Assembly (NCBI GenBank): GCA_046350655.1
Contig: JAXMAB010000004.1
Location: forward strand, 682,001-746,000
Direction of reading: 5' to 3'
DNA length: 64,000 nucleotides
Source: JAEUHO01 sp046350655
GTDB lineage: Bacteria; Planctomycetota; PLA2; JAEUHO01
The position numbers and the translations under genes are program-made. Under the pieces are notes generated by a model, which was not told where the DNA came from, did no database searches, and saw nothing but the letters and a program-made list of their open reading frames with translations. Below, piece by piece: positions 1-6,968 of the stretch. The stretch's first letter is position 1, and each line of letters starts with the position of its first letter.

Positions 1-1004
1 ATGGCGGCGGCGCGCTCGACCATGGCCGGGAGCATGTCGCCCGAGCCGCTCATCACGAAGCGCACGTCGGGCAGGACGCGCACGACGCGGGCGGCGGCCT
101 CGAGGAAGTAGACGGGCCCCTTCTGGAACGTGACGCGGCCGAGGAAGAGCACCACGGGCCCGCCGACGGGCTTCTCGACGTGCCAGCCCTCGCGCTGCTC
201 GCGGCGCGTGACGGCGTTGTGCACGACGCGCAGCTTCTCCGCGGGCACGCCGTAGCGGCGGCGGAGGATGCCCGCCGTGAAGTGGCTGACCGCGACGACG
301 CGGTGCGCGGCCGCGAGGCCCGCGCGCTCGATGGCGACGATCGCCGGGTTGACGTGCTCGCCGCTGCGGTCGTACTCGCACGCGTGGACGTGCACGACGA
401 GGGGCTTGCCCGAGGCCGCGGCCGCGCGCGTCGCGGCGGGGTAGGTCATCCAGTCGTGGGCGTGGACGACGTCGAAGGCCTCGGCGCGGGCCACCTGCTC
501 GACGACCTTGGCGTACCGCTCGACCTCGGCCATGAGGTCGGGGCCGTAGAAGCCGGCGAACGAGAGCGGGCGCTTCGCGACGGAGACGCGGCGGGCCTTG
601 TCGGGGTTCTCGACGGGAACGGGCGCGGGCGGCGGGGCCGCGGCGCGCTCCTCCTCCTCGGCGGCCTCGCGCTCGAGCGCGGCGAGGCGCGCGGCGTACT
701 GCTCGGCGGAGAGGTACGGCAGCAGCGCGCTGTCGACGGCGAGCACGCGGCGGCGCGCGGCGCGGGACGCGGCGGCCGCCGGGCCTCGCGGTCCCTCGCC
801 GTCGTCCTCGTCGACCTCGACCGGGACCTCGTTGCAGCCGAGGATGCGCGTGGGGCCGCGGTCTTCGTCGCCGAACGCCTTGGGGACGACGAACGTGACG
901 TCGACGCCGACCTTCGCGAGGCCGCGGGTGAGGCCGAGGCACGCGGTCCCCAGGCCGCCGCTGATGTGCGGCGGGAACTCCCAGCCGAGCATCAGGACGC
1001 GCAC
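1..1004 (-). CDS. GT4-type glycosyltransferase, C-terminus cut off by the window edge
   Basis: GT-B fold glycosyltransferase that transfers a sugar from a nucleotide-sugar donor. The debranching enzyme gene two genes upstream on the same strand makes an alpha-glucan (glycogen) role the best inference. Read from the GTG at 1004-1002, 334 codons are present and the frame stays open to the window edge, so most of the donor-binding half is missing. Residues 8-17 read WEFPPHISGG, the N-terminal glycine-rich motif of GT4/GT5 enzymes. DVVHAHDWMT lies near residue 176, and VVLFLGRVTFQKG, which opens the second Rossmann lobe, lies near residue 283. An Ala/Glu-rich low-complexity stretch (about residues 70-150) begins at a copy of the dispersed palindrome (771-792), read here as GPRGPAA. 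It could equally be a GT4 enzyme of exopolysaccharide synthesis. Confidence 0.85.
   Translation of the reverse strand, partial: MRVLMLGWEFPPHISGGLGTACLGLTRGLAKVGVDVTFVVPKAFGDEDRGPTRILGCNEVPVEVDEDDGEGPRGPAAAASRAARRRVLAVDSALLPYLSAEQYAARLAALEREAAEEEERAAAPPPAPVPVENPDKARRVSVAKRPLSFAGFYGPDLMAEVERYAKVVEQVARAEAFDVVHAHDWMTYPAATRAAAASGKPLVVHVHACEYDRSGEHVNPAIVAIERAGLAAAHRVVAVSHFTAGILRRRYGVPAEKLRVVHNAVTRREQREGWHVEKPVGGPVVLFLGRVTFQKGPVYFLEAAARVVRVLPDVRFVMSGSGDMLPAMVERAAA
771..792 (-). repeat. Intragenic copy of the dispersed palindrome
   Basis: The minus strand reads GGGACCGCGAGGCCCGGCGG with small variation, matching the family consensus. It lies in frame inside the glycosyltransferase gene and encodes GPRGPAA at the start of a low-complexity insert. 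Confidence 0.6.
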
Positions 1005-1229
1005 GGCGGACCTCCGGCCGGGCGGGCGGGGGCGCTCGCGGCGGCGGTTCGGGGAGGAAGGTGGGGCGTGCGCACGGGGGGGACGATGTTGGCATCGACG
1101 AGGCGGGGCCGCCAGCGGGCCCCGACACGCCCCCCGGCGGCGGGCGCGGGGGCGCGGCGCAGGATGGCGCCGGGACGTGAAGCGCGCGTCAACGCCGGCC
1201 GGATGCGGACCGCGGCCGTCCCCGATGGG

Positions 1230-1862
1230 TCAGCGGGCGCGGGTCGCCCAGGCCGCGACGAGGGCGATGGTGCCGGCGGCGAGGAGGAGCGTCGCGCCGA
1301 AGAGGAGCGAGCCGCGCGTGACCGCGCCGCCGAACGCGACCTCCTTGCGGAGCGCGAGCGCGGGGCCGACGGTGACGGCGGGCGGCGCGGCGGCGAGGGA
1401 GAGGGCGGCGCGGGAGACGCGGACCTCGACGGCGTAGGTGGCGCCGGGCGTCGCGTCGAAGGCGACGGCGAGGAGGGAGACGGCGTCGGCGTCCCAGACG
1501 GGCGCGCGGTCGTCGTCGAGGCGGCCGGTGGCGACGAGCGCGCCGTCGCGGGTGACCTTGGCGTCGGCGCCGAACGGCGGCGGCGCGGGGGCCGGCGCGG
1601 CGGCGTCGCGGGGGCCGACGGCGGCGGCGAGGTCGGCGGCCTTGAGGCTGCGGGGGACGACGACGCGGACCTCGTGGCGTCCGGTCTCGGCGGCGACGAA
1701 CGACGTGGTGGCGACGGCGCCGACGTCGGGGCGGAGCGGGACGCGCGTGGGCGGCGCGACGTGGCCCGCGCGCGACGCGGCGACGGTGAGGAGCGCGACG
1801 AGGCCGCCGACGAACGCGACGCCGCCGAGGAGGCCGAGCTTGCGCGGGCGGCTCATGGGCAT
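1230..1862 (-). CDS. Membrane protein of unknown function with two terminal helices
   Basis: I do not recognise the family. The 210-residue product has one hydrophobic helix near the N-terminus (about residues 9-29, after a basic MSRPRK start) and another at the C-terminus (about 186-206). Between them lies a roughly 150-residue Ala/Val/Asp-rich region of beta-strand character, probably extracytoplasmic. It sits between the debranching enzyme gene (9 bp upstream) and the GT4 gene on the same strand, so co-expression with glucan metabolism is plausible but unproven. Two in-frame ATG codons lie at the start (1862 and 1856), and I cannot choose between them. Confidence 0.65.
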   Translation of the reverse strand: MPMSRPRKLGLLGGVAFVGGLVALLTVAASRAGHVAPPTRVPLRPDVGAVATTSFVAAETGRHEVRVVVPRSLKAADLAAAVGPRDAAAPAPAPPPFGADAKVTRDGALVATGRLDDDRAPVWDADAVSLLAVAFDATPGATYAVEVRVSRAALSLAAAPPAVTVGPALALRKEVAFGGAVTRGSLLFGATLLLAAGTIALVAAWATRAR

Positions 1863-1871
1863 GGCGCGAGC

Positions 1872-3944
1872 CTACCGCCGTCGCGCGGTCGCACGACCGC
1901 CGCGCCGACCGTCGGGCGGGGCGTCGAGGAGCGCGTACGCGCGGAGGACCTCGGCGTCGCTGATCGCCTGCGCGAACGTGCCGCCGGGGCGATGGGGCGG
2001 GTCGCCGTCGAAGACCTCGGGGAGGTGGCCGAGGCCGTAGGCCGCGGTGACGGGCGCGAGGGCGTCGAGGCGGGCCCGGAGGCGGGCGACGACGGCGCGG
2101 CCGCGGCCGTACGCGAGGAGCGAGGCCTCGACGTACGCGCCGAGCCACCACGGCCAGACCGTGCCCTGGTGGTACGCGCGGTCGCGGTCGGCGGGGCCGC
2201 CCTCGTAGCGCGGGTGGTACGCGACGTCGTCGGGGGCGAGCGAGCGGAGGCCCCACGGCGTGAGGAGGTCGGCGTCGGCGGCGCGTACGACGTCGCGGCG
2301 CTGCGCGACGGTGAGCGGGACCTCGGGCCGCGCGGCCGCGATCAGCGCGTTCGGCCGGCGGATCTCGTCGGGCCGGCCGTCGGTCGAGCCGTCGGCGACG
2401 CGGCGCGCGGCGGGCAGCCACATCCGCGCGAGGAAGCCCGCGTCGCTGCGGGACGCGAGGCCCGCCGCGTGCGCGGCGGCGGCGGGCGTGCCGAAGCGGG
2501 CCTCGAGGTCGGCGAGGAGGCGGCGGGCGACGACCCAGAGCGCCGCGACCTCGACGGGGCGGCGCGCGCGCGGGGTCACGGGCCAGCCGTCGACCTGCGC
2601 GTCCATCCACGTGACGTTGCCGGGCGGGACGCGCAGGGCCACCAGGCCGTCGTCGTCCTCGCCGCCGACGGGGGTGCCGGCGGCGTACGCGGCGACGATG
2701 CGGCGGAGGGCGGGGAGGAAGACGCCGCGCAGGCGCGTCGCGTCGCCGCCGGCCTCGTCGTAGCGGCGGACCGCGAGCGCGAACCAGAGCGGCGCGTCGA
2801 CGGAGTTGCGCTCGGGGCGGCCCGCGGCGTCGAAGCGGTTGGGGAAGAGGCCGCCGTCGAGGAGGCGGGTCCATGCGGCGAGGACGTCGCCGCCCTCCTC
2901 GACGCGGCCGCGCGCGAAGCAGAGGCCCGGGACCGCGAGGAACGTGTCGCGGCCCCACTCGGTGAACCACGGGTGGCCCGCGAGGACGGTGGGGCGGCCG
3001 TCGGCGGCGGTGGCGAGGTGGTGGTCGGCGCCGTACGCGAGGAGGCCCGCGAGGCCGTCGCCGCTCGCGGCCCAGGCCGCGCGGCGCGCGCGGGCCTCGC
3101 GTTCGAAGCGCCCGAGCGGGTCGTCGAGAGGGGCGTCGAGGGCGACCGCGACGACGACCGCGGCGCCGGGCGCGAGCGTGAGCGTGAGGACGCCGGGGGC
3201 GAACGTGTCCTCGTGGCCCTCGTAGCCGCGGGCGAGGTCGACGGGGTACTCGACGCGGCGGTACCAGACGGGCGCGGCGGCGAAGGCGAGCGCCGCGCCG
3301 CCGACGGTGAGGACGACGGACGGCAACTCGGGGTAGGGCCGCCAGCGGAGGCGGTCGGGCCTCGCGTCCGTGCGGGGGTTGAGGGCCGCGTTCTCGTGGG
3401 TGAGGTCGTCGGCGCCGCGGCAGGGGAGGAGCGGGCGCAGGTCGAGGCGGACGGGGCCGGGGGCGCCGGTGCAGCGGTAGCGGACGAGGACACCGCGGGT
3501 GCCGCGGGCCATGAGGACCTCGCGGGTCAGCGTGACGTCGCCGACGCGGTGGAGGCTCTCGGGCCAGGGGACGGCGGTGAAGCGTTCGAGGGTGGCGTGG
3601 CCGTGGGGGGCGAAGAGGCCGGGGTAGCGCGCGAGGGAGAGGGGGAACGCGCGGGCGCCGACGTGGAGCGTCTCCTCGAAGCGTTGGAGGAAGACGTGGC
3701 GGCGCGGCTGGCCGTCGTACGGCGTGACGAGGAGGCCGTGTTGGCGGCGGGTGGGGCAGAAGAGCGAGGTGAGCGCGGCGTAGCCGCCGAGGCCGTCGGT
3801 CTCGAGCCATTCGCGGGCGAGGGCGGCGGGGAGGTCGTGGCAGGCGTCGCGATCGAAGACGAGCGCCGGGCGTCGCGTCGGGGGCGACGACGGGGCGGGC
3901 GACGGACGGCTGCGGGACGCGGTCACGGGCCCACGGTGGCGCAC
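1872..3944 (-). CDS. Glycogen debranching enzyme (amylo-alpha-1,6-glucosidase, GH133 type)
   Basis: Cytoplasmic enzyme that removes alpha-1,6 branch stubs during glycogen breakdown. The 690-residue protein has the prokaryotic GDE layout. The N-terminal beta domain starts around residue 40 with EWLETDGLGGYA. The (alpha/alpha)6 catalytic domain runs from about residue 290, with FTEWGRDTF at 327-335, SVDAPLWF at 381-388, TWMDAQ at 445-450, YHQGTVWPWW at 591-600 and LPEVFDGD at 641-648. These Asp/Glu-bearing motifs are the conserved active-site blocks of the family. The first 30 residues are Ser/Pro/Arg-rich and unconserved, so the true start may be the in-frame GTG at 3926. The neighbouring GT4 enzyme supports a small glucan cluster. 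Confidence 0.93.
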   Translation of the reverse strand: MRHRGPVTASRSRPSPAPSSPPTRRPALVFDRDACHDLPAALAREWLETDGLGGYAALTSLFCPTRRQHGLLVTPYDGQPRRHVFLQRFEETLHVGARAFPLSLARYPGLFAPHGHATLERFTAVPWPESLHRVGDVTLTREVLMARGTRGVLVRYRCTGAPGPVRLDLRPLLPCRGADDLTHENAALNPRTDARPDRLRWRPYPELPSVVLTVGGAALAFAAAPVWYRRVEYPVDLARGYEGHEDTFAPGVLTLTLAPGAAVVVAVALDAPLDDPLGRFEREARARRAAWAASGDGLAGLLAYGADHHLATAADGRPTVLAGHPWFTEWGRDTFLAVPGLCFARGRVEEGGDVLAAWTRLLDGGLFPNRFDAAGRPERNSVDAPLWFALAVRRYDEAGGDATRLRGVFLPALRRIVAAYAAGTPVGGEDDDGLVALRVPPGNVTWMDAQVDGWPVTPRARRPVEVAALWVVARRLLADLEARFGTPAAAAHAAGLASRSDAGFLARMWLPAARRVADGSTDGRPDEIRRPNALIAAARPEVPLTVAQRRDVVRAADADLLTPWGLRSLAPDDVAYHPRYEGGPADRDRAYHQGTVWPWWLGAYVEASLLAYGRGRAVVARLRARLDALAPVTAAYGLGHLPEVFDGDPPHRPGGTFAQAISDAEVLRAYALLDAPPDGRRGGRATARRR

Positions 3945-4013
3945 CCGGCCCCGGGACGCAAGGCCCGGCGCGCCACCGGTCGGGCGGGCGCCGTCGATAG
4001 ACTGGGGCGGTTC

Positions 4014-4019
4014 AGGAGG
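4014..4019 (+). promoter_or_regulatory. Shine-Dalgarno site of the 75-residue gene
   Basis: AGGAGG lies 5 nt before the ATG at 4025, one of the clearest ribosome-binding sites in the window. It fixes the start of this small gene. Confidence 0.7.
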
Positions 4020-4024
4020 GTGTC

Positions 4025-4252
4025 ATGCCGAAGGTGACGAAGTACGGGGCGGGCTGGAACCTCGACGCGCGGGCGGGGCGCGTGGTCCTCGAACTCGACG
4101 ACGGCAAGAAGCACCTGCTGAAGACGGTGGACCCGGCGGTGTTCCAGGTGGTGCTGCAGCTGCTCGCGAAGGGCGACGCGCGGGTCATCGCGAGCCCGTC
4201 CGGGCCCTGGATCGCGTCCGGCGACGCCGCCGACGAGGCCACGTTCCGCTGA
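4025..4252 (+). CDS. Small conserved-looking protein of unknown function
   Basis: A 75-residue acidic protein with no signal peptide or membrane helix and no family I recognise. AGGAGG (4014-4019) lies 5 nt before the ATG, and a TAGACT hexamer lies about 27 nt upstream, so it looks like a genuine single-gene transcription unit. It is divergent from the debranching enzyme gene, and the TAGACT/CTATCG region may serve both directions. The hairpin array begins about 50 bp after its stop. The sequence alternates short charged strands (VVLELDDGKKHLLKTVD) with a helix, which suits a small beta-rich cytoplasmic domain. Confidence 0.6.
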   Translation: MPKVTKYGAGWNLDARAGRVVLELDDGKKHLLKTVDPAVFQVVLQLLAKGDARVIASPSGPWIASGDAADEATFR

Positions 4253-4265
4253 TCCGCCCCTGCGC

Positions 4266-4281
4266 CCCGCGAGGCCCGGCG
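4266..4281 (+). repeat. Dispersed palindrome, half copy
   Basis: CCCCGCGAGGCCCGGCGG lies just after the stop of the 75-residue gene and before the hairpin array. Confidence 0.6.
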
Positions 4282-4304
4282 GCTGACGTCGTCCGCCGAC
4301 CGGC

Positions 4305-4643
4305 GATCCGCCAATCAACGACCGGCATCGATTGGCGGATCGCGCCGCGGTCGGACGGCGGACCTGGTTCCGCCAAATTGGGACCGGCACGAAGTGGCGG
4401 AACCGGCACGGGGGGACGCGAGGCCCGGTGGCGGACGCGATCCGCCAATAAGCGACCGGCATCGATTGGCGGGTGGTCGACGTCGTCCGCCGACCGTCGA
4501 TCCGCCAATCAACGACCGGCATCTACTGGCGGATCGATCCGCCAATCATCGACCGGCATCGATTGGCGCGGTCCGCCAATGATCGACCGGCATCGATTGG
4601 CGGATCGATCCGCCGATCAACGACCGGCGTCGATGGGCGGGCA
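4305..4643. repeat. Array of seven 37-nt hairpin repeats with a conserved loop
   Basis: Seven imperfect copies start at about 4305, 4366, 4439, 4499, 4536, 4570 and 4607. The best copy (4305-4341) is a perfect 12-bp stem, GATCCGCCAATC against GATTGGCGGATC, closing the 13-nt loop AACGACCGGCATC. The loop core GACCGGC is kept in all seven. In the second copy both arms change together (GGTTCCGCCA against TGGCGGAACC), so the pairing is kept by compensatory change. The last four copies abut one another. A flanking block GACGTCGTCCGCCGACCG occurs before copies 1 and 4 (about 4285 and 4479), showing that the array grew by segmental duplication. The array fills the gap between the 75-residue gene and the convergent zinc-ribbon gene, and copy 7 touches the latter's stop codon. 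Confidence 0.9.
4422..4437 (+). repeat. Dispersed palindrome, half copy inside the hairpin array
   Basis: GGGACGCGAGGCCCGG sits between hairpin copies 2 and 3, so two different repeat families interleave here. Confidence 0.65.
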
Positions 4644-4644
4644 T

Positions 4645-4974
4645 CTATGGGCGGAGAGAGGCGACGGTGCCGCAGGAGCGACAGGCGCAGGTGCGGCGGG
4701 AGGGGAGCCGGCTCGCGAGGTAGCCCGCCGTGATGGCAGGGAGCGCGACGCGGATCGCGGCGCGCCAGAACGTGTGGTTTCTGCCGTCGAAGACGAACGG
4801 CAGCGGGATCGGGAAGAAGAGGTAGGCCACGGCGACGAGCGCGCCCGCGAGCACGATCCACGGCATCGCCGGGTGCCGGCGCGCGCGGACGTCCTCGGTC
4901 CGCAGCGCGGCACCGCACCCCGCGCACGTTCCCGGCGACCGGTGGGCGGGGGCGGGGCGGGCCGGCGCGGTCAC
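4645..4974 (-). CDS. Small membrane protein with split zinc ribbon
   Basis: A 109-residue protein of unknown function. It begins at the GTG at 4974-4972, which overlaps the TGA of the upstream GNAT gene (GTGA overlap), so the two are translationally coupled. Cysteine pairs lie at both ends: CAGC at residues 17-20 and CACRSC at 96-101. Between them are two hydrophobic stretches, roughly 37-62 and 72-88. The two Cys pairs look like the halves of one zinc ribbon brought together on the cytoplasmic side by a helical hairpin. This topology is inferred from sequence only. The stop codon touches the last unit of the hairpin array. Confidence 0.7.
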   Translation of the reverse strand: MTAPARPAPAHRSPGTCAGCGAALRTEDVRARRHPAMPWIVLAGALVAVAYLFFPIPLPFVFDGRNHTFWRAAIRVALPAITAGYLASRLPSRRTCACRSCGTVASLRP

Positions 4975-5468
4975 GCCAGGTCGAGCGTGTAGCCCCACTC
5001 GGGGGACTTGTCGGGGTCTTCCTCGCAGATGCGCTCGCTCATCACCCGGAAGCCGAGCTTGCCGTAGAGGCGGTGCGCGTCGGTGAAGCGCTTGTCGCTC
5101 CACAGGATCGCGCGCGTGCAGCCGACCGAGCGCGCCCACGCGAGGAATCGGTCCGCGAGCGCGTGCCCGATCCCGAGGCCGCGGCAGCGGTCGAAGAGGT
5201 AGAGCCGCTTGAGCTCGGCCACGCCGTCCTTCGCCGAGCCGCCGATCGTGCCGACGACCTCGTCGCCGATCAACGCGACGTCGAAGAAGTGGTCCGGCGG
5301 CGGGTACGCCTTCTCCGGGTGCAGGACGTCCCAGTGGTAGCCCTCGGGCTGCCACGTGAACCGGAACTCGCGGTACACGCTCTCGACGACGAGCGCGGGG
5401 CCGTTGCCGTGCCGGGCGCGGTCGTACGGCTCGAGGCGGAACGGGGGCGGGGCGCTCGGGGCGGCCAC
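4971..5468 (-). CDS. GNAT family N-acetyltransferase
   Basis: A 165-residue single-domain acyltransferase that would transfer an acetyl group from acetyl-CoA to an unknown amine substrate. The acetyl-CoA pyrophosphate loop RCRGLGIGHALADRF (near residue 94) and the C-terminal LYGKLGFRV motif are clear. It starts at GTG 5468, only 1 nt after the stop of the SpoIIE phosphatase gene, and its own stop overlaps the start of the zinc-ribbon gene. The three genes therefore form one operon. Substrate cannot be told from sequence. Confidence 0.88.
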   Translation of the reverse strand: MAAPSAPPPFRLEPYDRARHGNGPALVVESVYREFRFTWQPEGYHWDVLHPEKAYPPPDHFFDVALIGDEVVGTIGGSAKDGVAELKRLYLFDRCRGLGIGHALADRFLAWARSVGCTRAILWSDKRFTDAHRLYGKLGFRVMSERICEEDPDKSPEWGYTLDLA

Positions 5469-5469
5469 G

Positions 5470-6711
5470 TCAACGGAGCGGCGCGGCCGCGGGCTGCGTC
5501 GCCGCGCGCGACGCGGGCGCGGCCACCGGCGCGGGGTCGAAGCGCGCGACCATCAGCGAGACGTCGTCCTCGAACTTGCTGTCGCCCTGGAAGTCGGCGA
5601 GCTCGCGCAGCACGTCGCCCGCGATGAGCGCGGGCGGGAGGCCGCCGAGGTTGCCGAGCATCTCGCCGAGCCCCTGCTCGCCGAGGATCTCGCCGTCCTC
5701 CTGGCCCGGGATCTCGAACAGGCCGTCCGTGAACAACACGAGGCTGTCGCCCGGCTCGAACGTCGTGGCGTCGACCGGACGGTCCGGGTCGAACACGTCC
5801 ACGTCCATCCCCAGCAGGCGGTTGGGCGTCGAGAGCGGCTCGACGCGACCGTCCGCGCGCAGCAGCAGCTGCGCCGGGTGCCCCGCCGTCGCGTACTCGA
5901 TCCGGCGCGTCGCGAGGTCGATGCGGAAGACGGCGAACGTGACGAAGAAGTAGGTGTGCTGCAGCACGCGCAGCGCCGCCTTGTTCAGCTCGTCGAGGAA
6001 CTGCACCGGCGACTTCTGCTCGAGGATCAGCCGCCGCACGACGCCGTGCAGCCGGCTCACGACCAGCGCCGCCGCCACGCCGTGCCCCGACACGTCCCCG
6101 ATGCACAGGTAGAGGAGGTCCGGCCGCGGCGTGGACGCCTGCAGGTAGTCGCCGCCGACGAACGACGACGGGATGTGCTTCACGACCACCTGCAGCTCGG
6201 GCCGCACGATGTCCGGCGGCACCATCGTCCGCTGGATGGCCTGCGCGAGCTTCAGCTCGTCGGTCATCGCCTTCTGCTCGGCCTCGAGCCGGTCGCTGCG
6301 CACCGCCGCGGCCGCGGCGGCCGCCTTCGCGGCGGCGGCCTGCACCTCCAACCGGTGCACGGCCTCGCTCTCGACCGTCGCGACGCGGCCCGCCGCGCCG
6401 AGGATGGCGCCCCACGCCACGGGCGCCGAGAACGCCAGGACCTCGACCCAGATCGGCGCCTTCGTGAACGCGAGCAGGATCGGGATCGGCACCGCCAGCA
6501 GCGCGCCGAGCCACACCGACGGGTTGCGCCGCGCGTCGAACGTTTCCGGGTCCACCAGCGCCTTGAAGAACGCGCGGATGTACGGCAGGCGCCGCCGCCC
6601 GAACGCGGTCCCCGCCGCCGCCTCTTCCGACGACGGCGCCGCGGCGGTCCCGGGGGACGCCAGGAGCGGGGCCGGCGGGCTCGGCTCGGGGGGGGAGGGC
6701 GGGGTTTCCAT
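5470..6711 (-). CDS. Membrane-anchored SpoIIE/PP2C-type serine phosphatase
   Basis: Protein-serine phosphatase of the SpoIIE/RsbU class, which usually dephosphorylates an anti-sigma-factor antagonist in a partner-switching pathway. The 413-residue protein has a Pro/Ala-rich N-terminus, two helices at about residues 66-82 and 88-108, and an Ala-rich coiled coil at about 112-160 that resembles a signalling helix. The PP2C domain follows, with the Asp motifs FVGGDYL (184-190), GDVSGHGVAAAL (205-216), FTDGLFE (327-333) and EDDVSLMV (381-388). All four metal-binding motifs are present, so it should be active. There is no GAF or PAS sensor domain and no partner-switch gene nearby. A TATCCT hexamer about 22 nt upstream of the ATG is a likely -10 box. 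It leads the operon with the GNAT and zinc-ribbon genes. Confidence 0.93.
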   Translation of the reverse strand: METPPSPPEPSPPAPLLASPGTAAAPSSEEAAAGTAFGRRRLPYIRAFFKALVDPETFDARRNPSVWLGALLAVPIPILLAFTKAPIWVEVLAFSAPVAWGAILGAAGRVATVESEAVHRLEVQAAAAKAAAAAAAVRSDRLEAEQKAMTDELKLAQAIQRTMVPPDIVRPELQVVVKHIPSSFVGGDYLQASTPRPDLLYLCIGDVSGHGVAAALVVSRLHGVVRRLILEQKSPVQFLDELNKAALRVLQHTYFFVTFAVFRIDLATRRIEYATAGHPAQLLLRADGRVEPLSTPNRLLGMDVDVFDPDRPVDATTFEPGDSLVLFTDGLFEIPGQEDGEILGEQGLGEMLGNLGGLPPALIAGDVLRELADFQGDSKFEDDVSLMVARFDPAPVAAPASRAATQPAAAPLR

Positions 6712-6923
6712 GGGTCCGTCGGCGGGGGCCGAAAGGATACGAGGGAGCCCAGGGATTGTGCCCTGCCGTCCCGTGCCCGGGAGGACGGACCGAACTGCCG
6801 TACAGCCAACGGGTTAGGTCGACGGCAGGGTCGCGTACGCCGGGGGGGTGCCGGGGGTGTTGCGGGGGGCGCCGGGGGAGGCGGGCCGAGTGTCCGACGG
6901 AAACCGGACCACGGTCAGGGGGG

Positions 6924-6940
6924 TGGGACGCGAGGCCCGC
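6924..6940 (+). repeat. Dispersed palindrome, half copy
   Basis: GGGACGCGAGGCCCG lies in the 257-bp gap between the argS stop codon and the SpoIIE gene, that is, on the 3' side of argS. Confidence 0.65.
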
Positions 6941-6968
6941 GCGGGGGCGGGCCCCGGGCCGCCGCGCC

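Noticed and set aside
180..4037. A 1285-codon open frame on the plus strand antisense to the glycogen genes
   Set aside because: Its translation is Arg/Gly/Ala/Asp repeats with no domain, and the minus strand there encodes clear GT4 and debranching enzymes. Long antisense frames are expected at this GC content.
4305..4643. CRISPR array
   Set aside because: The repeats are hairpins with almost no spacers between the last four units; spacers are not of constant length and no cas gene is near.
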